Source of the DNA: an uncultured Lachnospiraceae bacterium
GTDB lineage: Bacteria; Bacillota_A; Clostridia; Lachnospirales; Lachnospiraceae
Reading direction: 5' to 3'
Length of the DNA stretch: 7,805 nt
Assembly: GCA_902767195.1 (NCBI GenBank)
Contig: CACXGS010000215.1
Location: forward strand, 1 to 7,805
How positions within the stretch are numbered: the stretch's first letter is position 1; each line of letters opens with the position of its first letter. The notes below the pieces were generated by a model. That model was not told the DNA's origin and did not search any database. It saw only the letters and a program-made list of their open reading frames with translations. Positions 1 to 5,785 of the stretch are shown piece after piece. The position numbers and the translations under genes are program-made.

Positions 1-1
1 C

Positions 2-31
2 CGGGAAAAGATGATCATCACCTATAAGTAA
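2..31 (+). CDS. possible 3' end of an upstream gene (partial)
   Basis: Reading from base 2, the frame gives REKMIITYK followed by a TAA at 29-31. The stop lies 11 bases before the next ATG, and its last two bases form part of that gene's AAGGAGAG ribosome binding site. Such tight spacing is typical of consecutive genes in an operon, so a co-transcribed gene probably ends here. Only nine codons are visible, so the product cannot be named, and an open run this short could be chance. Confidence 0.4.
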   Translation, partial: REKMIITYK

Positions 32-42
32 GGAGAGAAAAG

Positions 43-1701
43 ATGAAAAGACTGATTTCGCTAGTGATCTGTTTGCTGATGCTTGGCACGTTTATGGCCG
101 CCTATGCTTCAGAAGGGAGTGGGCTGCAGATTCTGGACTACAGGATCACAGACACTGCGCTTGAAACAGTGGTATACGCGAAGGCCGACAGTGCGGTTTC
201 CGAAAAAGATTTCTCTGTGAAGCTTGGAAGCAGCGAACTTCCGGTGAGCGCGGTTTCCTCCTATGACAAAACGGCAGACACCAATGGAACATCCTGGATC
301 GTTGTTCTGGAGCCCGACAACTATGCCAATGCCAGATCGATGGTCAGATCGCTTGTGGAGGACCTTGTTGCCAACCTGGGGAGTAATGACAAGCTTGCGG
401 TTTATAATTCCCTGACAGGAGATAACACAGAATTCCTGAGCTCCTCAGCGTCCATCATGCCTGCGGTAGATAACGCGCTGAAAGACAGCTACGAGAAAAT
501 CAAACTGTTTGATACTATCTCAAGCGGCCTCTCCAAGTTCAAAACAGACCCCGGGTTGAGCAGTCATAAATGCCTTGTCGTCATCTCGAAGGGGACGGAT
601 ACCGGGAGCAGTCATACATTCCGCGAGGTGTATGATGCGGCTTCAGAGCTGCCGATCACGGTGTATGCAATCGGTGTTACAGGCCAGGATTCTTCGCGTA
701 TCAATGCTTTCAAAGAACTGGGATCCCTTGGGCGGGCAACCGAGAGCGGCTTTTCTGCAACAGCCGACCAATACAAACCAGAGGTGGGCGTCAGTCTGGC
801 AAGGCAGATCAGGGAAAATGAGAAGAATGTCTATACCCTGACGGCTCTGTTTGATGAGATGCCGGCAGATCTCCCAGATACCGAAACAACGCTGAGTGTT
901 ACGCTCCAAAAAGCTGGATTGGAACTGAATGCGAGAATGGAGCAGGTAGACGGAGGGAAGATCGCATCCGCTGCACAGGCGGAGGGACAGGGGAATGCCT
1001 GCGATCATGAATGGGAAGAAGCCACCTGCACAGAACCGAAAACCTGCAAACTGTGCGGCGAGACAGAGGGGGAAGCCCTGGGACATGACTTCAGCGAGGC
1101 GACCTTTTTCAAAGCCGGCAAATGCTCCCGTTGCGATGAAACCGAACCAAGCGGATTTGAAAACCTGATAAAGGAGAAGCCGATCCTCGTTGGGATGGGA
1201 GCGCTGCTGTTGATTCTGCTGCTTGTGCTGCTGGTGGTTCTGATAAAAAAACACGGCAGAAAGGGCGGCGATACGGAAATCATCGATGATGGCATAACCG
1301 GCTGGAATGACGGAAAAGACTGGGGCGACGAAACCGGCGTTGGCAACGTAACCGGCAGCGACGGTGAAGACGACGTTGGCGGCGTTACAATGCTGGTAAA
1401 ACCGAAAGTGACGGTAGAGCTGACAGAAAAGAAAACGGGCAAAAAATATACCGGACCCATTCGAGATACAAGCATCAAAGCGGGCCTGCAATCCGAGTTG
1501 AGACTCGAGGGAGATCCAAGCATCTCCAGAAAACACATGGAATTCATCTGGCAGAACGGAATCCTGTATGTACAGGATATCAATTCAAAGAACGGCACAA
1601 GGGTAAACGGCGAAATCATCGACAAAGCAGTTCCTCTCCATCATAATGATATTATTCGTGCTGGAGAAACGGATTTTATTATTAACTGGTATTCGAACTG
1701 A
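43..1701 (+). CDS. exported VWA-like / single-pass membrane / cytoplasmic FHA-domain protein
   Basis: A 552-residue protein with a ribosome binding site (AAGGAGAG, 30-37) just before the ATG. Residues 1-22 form a signal peptide with likely cleavage after AYA. Residues about 83-240 resemble a von Willebrand factor A fold (WIVVLE first strand, KCLVVISKGTD and ITVYAIGV later strands), but the metal-binding DxSxS is absent; VLEPDNYAN stands in its place. Residues 320-364 hold six cysteines in CxxC-type spacing with an LGHD motif, a pattern seen in clostridial surface proteins. A strong membrane helix spans about 381-401, followed by KKHGRK, so the C-terminus should be cytoplasmic. After an Asp/Gly-rich linker (409-447), residues about 452-547 form an FHA domain with SISRKH (493-498) and NSKNGTRVNG (514-523). 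The usual Gly-Arg at the start of the FHA core is not visible. The likely role is to couple an outside interaction to FHA-mediated phosphoprotein binding inside; ligand and partner are unknown. It is probably in an operon with the gene upstream. Confidence 0.85.
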   Translation: MKRLISLVICLLMLGTFMAAYASEGSGLQILDYRITDTALETVVYAKADSAVSEKDFSVKLGSSELPVSAVSSYDKTADTNGTSWIVVLEPDNYANARSMVRSLVEDLVANLGSNDKLAVYNSLTGDNTEFLSSSASIMPAVDNALKDSYEKIKLFDTISSGLSKFKTDPGLSSHKCLVVISKGTDTGSSHTFREVYDAASELPITVYAIGVTGQDSSRINAFKELGSLGRATESGFSATADQYKPEVGVSLARQIRENEKNVYTLTALFDEMPADLPDTETTLSVTLQKAGLELNARMEQVDGGKIASAAQAEGQGNACDHEWEEATCTEPKTCKLCGETEGEALGHDFSEATFFKAGKCSRCDETEPSGFENLIKEKPILVGMGALLLILLLVLLVVLIKKHGRKGGDTEIIDDGITGWNDGKDWGDETGVGNVTGSDGEDDVGGVTMLVKPKVTVELTEKKTGKKYTGPIRDTSIKAGLQSELRLEGDPSISRKHMEFIWQNGILYVQDINSKNGTRVNGEIIDKAVPLHHNDIIRAGETDFIINWYSN

Positions 1702-1721
1702 GTGAAAGAGAGATAAATGGC

Positions 1722-1740
1722 TCGGATCATGATGATCCGA
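1722..1740. other. perfect hairpin after the VWA-FHA gene
   Basis: TCGGATCA and TGATCCGA form a perfect 8-bp stem with a 3-base loop, starting 20 bases after the stop codon at 1701. No T-run follows on either side, so it is not a standard intrinsic terminator. It may stabilise the 3' end of the mRNA. A shorter palindrome, ACACGACGTGT, follows directly at 1741-1751. Confidence 0.5.
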
Positions 1741-1790
1741 ACACGACGTGTGCCGATAAGGTGACATCATACGATCAGGCAGCTGTTAGT

Positions 1791-1810
1791 GGGGCAGTTT
1801 TTGCCCTTTT
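1791..1810 (+). terminator. weak candidate terminator for the VWA-FHA gene
   Basis: GGGGCA (1791-1796) pairs with TGCCCT (1802-1807), giving five Watson-Crick pairs plus one G-T pair around a GTTTT loop. TTTT at 1807-1810 follows. It sits about 90 bases after the stop codon of the plus-strand gene. The stem and T-tract are short, so termination may be partial. Confidence 0.45.
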
Positions 1811-1907
1811 CTGAATGTAATTTGCCAGCATTCATGGTATGGCGAATTGCCTGGAGTAATGACGGTCATTGTTGATCTCCATGTCATTCATGGGAAAAGC
1901 AAAACAT

Positions 1908-1948
1908 CGAAAGAAATATACAAGGCCTGTCCTTTCGGACAGGCCTTG
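1908..1948 (-). terminator. intrinsic terminator of the FHA-ABC transporter gene
   Basis: A perfect 12-bp inverted repeat (arms 1921-1932 and 1937-1948, CAAGGCCTGTCC and its complement) encloses a 4-base loop. Read on the minus strand the loop is GAAA, a stable GNRA tetraloop, and the stem is followed by TATATTTCTTT. The hairpin starts 24 bases after the transporter's TGA stop. On the plus strand only TT follows the stem, so the minus strand is the main orientation, though the stem could also slow plus-strand transcripts arriving from the convergent gene. Confidence 0.9.
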
Positions 1949-1972
1949 TTGCGAAGGGAAACCCAACTTCCT

Positions 1973-4288
1973 TCAGGCGGTTTCTTTACTAAGTTTCTGA
2001 AGTGCAAGACGTGAAAGCAGAAGGAACACTACCGTATAGCCCAGTAAAATCAGACAAGCTTTCCAGAAATGTTCCGGAGAATGAGTAAAAAAGTCTTCCG
2101 CTTCTCTCTGGATCTGCATACCCTGCATTTCCATTCGATTTTGCAGGCTGTTCAAGTCTGCTGTTGTACCGAAGCCTTCCATACTCCAGCGGCAGACCGC
2201 AAACCAGGACAGTGATTTTGCAATACCATCCAGGTTAAAAATCAGTCCAGAGAAGAGAATTTGAGGCATCAGGAGAATCGGCGCTACCGTCATGGCACGA
2301 TCTGCATTCGTAAACAAGGAAGATACGAACAGACCGGTGGCCGCAGAAGAGATTGCCGTCAGGAAGCAGACCAGAAGTATTTCAATATAGGGACCGGCGA
2401 CAACACCTTTATCCGGGGAACCTACCAGCAGGGCAAAAACACCGGTTACCATCACACTCTGAATCAGACACATCAGACCAAGCACAATCATTTTCGAACT
2501 TAAATAGGCTTCCATGGAAAGCCCTGTCATGTATTCCCGCTTCAGGATCGTTCGTTCTTTGCAGATTTCCTGTATCGCATTCAGCATTCCGATCCAGAAC
2601 GCCGAACAGGATAGGGCAAAAAGAAGACTCTTTGTCATTTCGTATTGTTCAAACTGCTTCCCGTCTGCGACAAAAGAAATCAGAATCGCAAGAAGCGGAG
2701 CCTGGATCAGCAGCAAAAGGAGCCTCTGTTTGTCATTGCAGACAAGTTTCAGATACCGGGAGCATAGCGGTCCCAGCTGCCGGAAAAAAGAGGATCGAAT
2801 AGACTTTGGCATACTTGCCGGGGCCGAGGAGACAACACCCGGCGTCATGGCTTCATAGCGCGCTTTCAGTTCAGGCGCATGTTTTGTCAGCGGCTCATAA
2901 ACATCGACAATATCTCTCACGCCGAAGAAGCGCAGAGATTCATAATAACTCCCAAAGAAGCAAAGATTTCCCCCTTTGCCCATAAACATGATTTTATCGC
3001 AGAGCTGGAGCTGAAGCGTACTGTGTGTGACGAGGATGACGGTTTTCCCCTGATTTGCCATCGCTCTCAGTGCCTGCATCAGATTTCGTTCCGTGCCCGG
3101 ATCCAAGCCCGACGCCGGCTCGTCCAGGAACAGCAGCTTGGGATCAGAGAGAAGTTCCACGGCAATGCTTGCCCTTTTGCGCTGACCGCCGCTGAGCTTC
3201 CGGATCAGATGATTCTTTCGATCCTCCAGGTCCACGGTCTTGATTGCCCTTTTAATGGCGGCTTCCCGCTCTGCCTGGCTGGTATCCTGGGGCAAGCGAA
3301 GCTTTGCTGTATAATCAAGCATATCCCAGAGGGTCAGATTGTCATAAACAATGTCAGCCTGCGGGACATAGCCGTAGGTTTTCTTCAGCGCGTCAAAGTT
3401 TTGATAGAGATCTGTGCCGTTGATATAAACATGCCCCTCGCTTGGCGGAAGATAACCACACATACAGTTCAATATGGTTGATTTTCCGGCACCGGATCCG
3501 CCGATGATTGCGATCAGCTCTCCCGGCTTAATGGCAGCGCTGATATGATTTCCGGTAACCATCTGTCCTCTTCGAATCACAACATTGGAAACATCGAGGC
3601 TGATACCTTTTACCTCTCCGTGGTAATAGATGCCCGAGCTGCAGAAGATAATCCGGTTACCGGTAATGGCGATGACGTCTTTCTCTCTAAGTACTGCAGA
3701 ACCATGAACCTGCTGATTGTTGAGAATAACGCCGTTTGTACTGTGCATATCCTCAAGAATCCACTGATTGTTTTTTCTGCTGATTCTGGCATGATTCCTT
3801 GAAACATTGACATAGGGCAGGACAATGCTGCAATCCGAGCTTCGCCCTATTGTGATACTCTGGTGCAGTTCCTGCCTTTTCCAGGTTCTCTGGCCCTGTT
3901 CACTGGAAAAGACAAACAGTACACTGGCTTTATTTTGCGCATGTCGACTGTCTATTCTGATGAGATCTCCGTCCTGGACAATTCTTTTTTGTATACGGCT
4001 ATTATTGCAGATCAGACCGTTGGTACTGTTCAGGTCTTCAATACGCCATGATCCGTGTCCTCGTACGAGTCGACCATGATGAGGATGCCCTGAGGCAATC
4101 TCTGACTCAAGGCAGATATCATTAGATGGTCCACGGCCAAATGTAATGCTGTCTTTTCCGAAAGAATCCAGTGACAGCGTATACGGTGCCTTTTGTGAAT
4201 CAAATATCGTTACAAAGAGTCCATTCACTGTCCCTTGGGGACGTGGTTGGTTTCGCATAAAAACCGTTGCGTTATTTTGGTTATTCAT
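1973..4288 (-). CDS. double-FHA ABC exporter (ABCG-type half-transporter, Rv1747-like)
   Basis: The protein has 771 residues from the ATG at 4288. FHA domain 1 covers about 46-115 (GR at 51-52, NSTNG at 87-91) and FHA domain 2 about 144-215 (GRSSD at 148-152, SRNH at 163-166, STNG at 183-186). The ABC ATPase follows with Walker A GGSGAGKST (263-271), Q-loop Gln310, signature LSGGQ (365-369), Walker B LLFLDEP (385-391), SGLD (393-396) and His422. The C-terminal half has about six hydrophobic segments (roughly 521-540, 555-572, 600-622, 634-658, 665-685, 743-762) and the ABCG-like KERTILKREYMTGLS stretch. It is a half-transporter and should act as a dimer in the cytoplasmic membrane; the substrate cannot be predicted. 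Mycobacterial Rv1747 shares this order and is controlled by phosphorylation by PknF. The frame stays open to a TTG at 4372 and an ATG at 4348, but the promoter at 4344-4372 makes 4288 the better start; AGGATC lies 6 bases upstream of it. The gene is monocistronic here, convergent with the VWA-FHA gene and divergent from the YD-repeat gene. Confidence 0.93.
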   Translation of the reverse strand: MNNQNNATVFMRNQPRPQGTVNGLFVTIFDSQKAPYTLSLDSFGKDSITFGRGPSNDICLESEIASGHPHHGRLVRGHGSWRIEDLNSTNGLICNNSRIQKRIVQDGDLIRIDSRHAQNKASVLFVFSSEQGQRTWKRQELHQSITIGRSSDCSIVLPYVNVSRNHARISRKNNQWILEDMHSTNGVILNNQQVHGSAVLREKDVIAITGNRIIFCSSGIYYHGEVKGISLDVSNVVIRRGQMVTGNHISAAIKPGELIAIIGGSGAGKSTILNCMCGYLPPSEGHVYINGTDLYQNFDALKKTYGYVPQADIVYDNLTLWDMLDYTAKLRLPQDTSQAEREAAIKRAIKTVDLEDRKNHLIRKLSGGQRKRASIAVELLSDPKLLFLDEPASGLDPGTERNLMQALRAMANQGKTVILVTHSTLQLQLCDKIMFMGKGGNLCFFGSYYESLRFFGVRDIVDVYEPLTKHAPELKARYEAMTPGVVSSAPASMPKSIRSSFFRQLGPLCSRYLKLVCNDKQRLLLLLIQAPLLAILISFVADGKQFEQYEMTKSLLFALSCSAFWIGMLNAIQEICKERTILKREYMTGLSMEAYLSSKMIVLGLMCLIQSVMVTGVFALLVGSPDKGVVAGPYIEILLVCFLTAISSAATGLFVSSLFTNADRAMTVAPILLMPQILFSGLIFNLDGIAKSLSWFAVCRWSMEGFGTTADLNSLQNRMEMQGMQIQREAEDFFTHSPEHFWKACLILLGYTVVFLLLSRLALQKLSKETA

Positions 4289-4330
4289 AATAATGATCCT
4301 GTAAATCGTTATTTTTCGCAAGAATTCAGG

Positions 4331-4375
4331 CCATTGCAAAGAAATCATAGCATAATCACCATTGATTTGCAATGG
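4331..4375. promoter_or_regulatory. perfect 10-bp inverted repeat, candidate operator of the transporter gene
   Basis: CCATTGCAAA at 4331-4340 and TTTGCAATGG at 4366-4375 are exact inverted copies separated by 25 bases. On the minus strand one arm contains the -35 hexamer TTGCAA and the other covers the predicted transcription start near 4337; the -10 box lies between them. Arm centres are 35 bases apart, just over three helical turns, which would suit a dimeric or looping regulator. A second, overlapping pair (AAATCA at 4342-4347, TGATTT at 4363-4368) adds to the dyad symmetry. The operator role is inferred from position only. Confidence 0.55.
4344..4372 (-). promoter_or_regulatory. extended -10 promoter of the FHA-ABC transporter gene
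   Basis: On the minus strand, TTGCAA (4372-4367) and TATGAT (4349-4344) are separated by exactly 17 bases, and TGC directly precedes the -10 box, giving an extended -10 element. Transcription would start near 4337, leaving a leader of about 49 bases before the ATG at 4288. The alternative starts at 4372 and 4348 lie upstream of this start point and would not be on the transcript. Confidence 0.7.
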
Positions 4376-4446
4376 AGTTCATGAGGGCGAGTGGCGAGAA
4401 GGAGATCCTTTCAGAAAAATCTGATCGTCCCGTATTCGGAATTGCG

Positions 4447-4486
4447 TTCTCAAATTCTTGAAGGAAAGAGTATAATATGCTAGAAT
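4447..4486 (+). promoter_or_regulatory. two overlapping promoters for the YD-repeat gene
   Basis: Promoter A: TTCTCA (4447-4452), 18-base spacer, consensus TATAAT (4471-4476). Promoter B: TTGAAG (4458-4463), 17-base spacer, TAGAAT (4481-4486) with TGC before it, an extended -10. They are 10 bases apart, about one helical turn. Either would give a leader of roughly 65-75 bases before the ATG at 4559. Which one is used cannot be read from the sequence. Confidence 0.65.
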
Positions 4487-4505
4487 GACACTAACATCTG
4501 CAAGC

Positions 4506-4522
4506 CAATCGTCATCCGATTG
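4506..4522 (+). other. small hairpin in the YD-repeat gene leader
   Basis: CAATCG and CGATTG form a 6-bp stem around the loop TCATC. It lies inside the predicted 5' leader, 18 bases before the ribosome binding site AAGGAGG at 4541-4547, so it does not mask that site. It may be a minor mRNA structure or a protein-binding dyad. Confidence 0.35.
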
Positions 4523-4558
4523 AGAATCGAACAACAGATTAAGGAGGAAAAAAGTTAA

Positions 4559-5647
4559 ATGGAAAAGATGAGGCGTGTTCTTGCCGCATGCTGTTGCTGC
4601 TTTCTGATCGCTCTGCTGTGGAGAGGAAGCTGTAACGCTGAGGCCGCCGGAGGGAAAAAGCTGATCAGGAAAGAACTCCATGATACAGAATTTATGGATG
4701 CTTATGGTTCACATGTGATAACCGAATACACCTATAACGAGGCCGGCCAAAAGACCAGTTGGACTGTTTCCACAGCCTGGGATGAGGACGAAGAGCCGGA
4801 AATCGAAACATATTACGCGGAGTATAATGCGGATGGAACCCTGAAGCGGGAGTATTCCAGTGAAGAGTTCTACACAGCTTATGAGTACTACAACAACGGG
4901 CAGCTGAGGTCAGAGAGCACCCCGTGGAGTATTAAACATTACGATCCATTCGGCACACGAATGGACGCAAGGCCATGGGAACTGTATGTCAGCAGCCGCG
5001 ATGAGCCCATCTATTGCACACCGGAAGAGAGACGGTATCAATATGACGATGCCGGAAGAATCATCCTGTTTGAGGTAAAAAGCTCTCTTTCCGAGGAGCC
5101 CCTGACTTATGAGTATTCCTATGATGCGCAGGGCAGAATCTCCAATGTTATGATCACAAATTCCGATCTGAATTCTATTGAATTCCTTTATATGTCGGAA
5201 AGTGGTTATATCATAAGATGGAAGCAGGAAAACTATGATCACTCTTATGTATGGGAAGAAGAGTATAACGAAAGCAATAAGATCGTCCGATATAGACATA
5301 CCGCTTCATTCTTTGACCAGACAGGTACGGCAAATCCTGAATATGATTACGGGATCAATTATTCCTATAATACGGAAGGCGACCTGATCACCGAGACAGG
5401 ATGGGGACAGGGGCCTATCTTTATGCCATTTATAACGGATTATCGGTATGAACGAAGCAACGGCGTGGAAACTGTAATTGAAACTCGCTATGATGGCGGG
5501 TATCGTGATGGATCTGGTACAGCATATAAAACCGAGTGCCAATATGATCGGGACGGAGACCTGGTGAAGAAATCGAGATACAACTGTAATGAGAACGGGG
5601 CCTTTGAATCCTCACCGTATTATACTGAGTTGTACGTTTATAAATAA
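4559..5647 (+). CDS. secreted YD-repeat (RHS-like) protein without toxin domain
   Basis: A 362-residue protein with a strong ribosome binding site (AAGGAGG, 4541-4547) 11 bases before the ATG. Residues 1 to about 29 are a signal peptide: basic MEKMRR, a hydrophobic core with four consecutive cysteines (11-14), then SCNAEA. Cys25 lacks a proper lipobox (Arg at -3), so release by signal peptidase I is more likely than lipidation. The mature part is a series of about ten degenerate YD-type units, each a Tyr-x-Tyr strand, Asn/Asp-x-x-Gly turn and second strand: for example 57-66 YTYNEAGQKT, 108-117 YEYYNNGQLR, 160-168 YQYDDAGRI, 185-194 YSYDAQGRIS, 268-277 YSYNTEGDLI and 328-337 CQYDRDGDLV. Such repeats build beta-rich extracellular scaffolds in RHS proteins, but this one is far shorter and has no polymorphic toxin C-terminus or RHS core. 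It is divergent from the FHA-ABC exporter and 121 bases upstream of the MORN kinase in the same direction. A role as surface partner or ligand of these membrane proteins is only an inference. Confidence 0.8.
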   Translation: MEKMRRVLAACCCCFLIALLWRGSCNAEAAGGKKLIRKELHDTEFMDAYGSHVITEYTYNEAGQKTSWTVSTAWDEDEEPEIETYYAEYNADGTLKREYSSEEFYTAYEYYNNGQLRSESTPWSIKHYDPFGTRMDARPWELYVSSRDEPIYCTPEERRYQYDDAGRIILFEVKSSLSEEPLTYEYSYDAQGRISNVMITNSDLNSIEFLYMSESGYIIRWKQENYDHSYVWEEEYNESNKIVRYRHTASFFDQTGTANPEYDYGINYSYNTEGDLITETGWGQGPIFMPFITDYRYERSNGVETVIETRYDGGYRDGSGTAYKTECQYDRDGDLVKKSRYNCNENGAFESSPYYTELYVYK

Positions 5648-5656
5648 TTTGCTGTG

Positions 5657-5785
5657 ATGCCGACCCCAACCCCGACGCCCATACCCGAACCGCTGGGCGA
5701 ATCCACGCTTTTTTGCCGCGTGATGCATCTGGTTAAGGTGTATAATATCTTTCTGAGAGGAAGAAACCATGGCAGAAGATCATGA
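5657..5785 (+). pseudogene. Pro/Thr-repeat coding remnant after the YD-repeat stop
   Basis: In the same frame as the YD-repeat gene, just past its TAA, an ATG at 5657 opens a 42-codon frame beginning MPTPTPTPIPEPLGE and ending at a TGA inside the kinase gene. The Pro-Thr run matches the linker style of the neighbouring kinase (PTPTPSPTPTPTPTP). No ribosome binding site is visible before this ATG. The best reading is a relic of a longer C-terminus of the YD-repeat protein, or of a duplicated linker, rather than a separate small gene. The part after the Pro/Thr run overlaps the kinase -10 box and start and shows no recognisable domain. Confidence 0.3.
5741..5746 (+). promoter_or_regulatory. -10 box likely driving the MORN kinase gene
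   Basis: A consensus TATAAT followed by AT. No good -35 hexamer is seen at 16-18 bases; TTGCCG at 5713-5718 is 22 bases away, too far for a normal promoter. Transcription would start near 5753, leaving a very short leader that still contains the GAGAGGAA ribosome binding site (5755-5762). Since no strong terminator follows the YD-repeat gene, read-through from upstream is also likely. Confidence 0.45.

Noticed and set aside
643..1536. Long open frame (297 codons) on the minus strand inside the VWA-FHA gene
   Set aside because: It is antisense to a well-supported gene, gives a low-complexity Phe/Gln-rich product with no recognisable domain, and has no convincing start signal.
1717..1764. 15-codon frame starting MARIMMIRTRR after the VWA-FHA gene
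   Set aside because: It is too short, coincides with the hairpin at 1722-1740, and has only a weak GAGAG upstream; no reason to treat it as a gene.
2879..3481. 200-codon plus-strand frame opposite the ABC ATPase domain
   Set aside because: It lies antisense to the Walker A through Walker B region, which is clearly coding on the minus strand.
4399..4424. Two short palindromes (AAGGAGATCCTT and TCAGAAAAATCTGA) between the divergent promoters
   Set aside because: Stems of five bases occur often by chance in AT-rich promoter DNA, and neither overlaps a promoter element or has a T-tract suggesting termination.
4559..4645. YD-repeat protein as a lipoprotein anchored at Cys25
   Set aside because: The residues before Cys25 are RGS; the lipobox needs a Leu-like residue at -3, so an ordinary signal peptide is more likely.
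5701..5714. GCG-aatcca-CGC-TTTTTT as a terminator of the YD-repeat gene
   Set aside because: The stem is only three base pairs, too weak for intrinsic termination despite the T-run.
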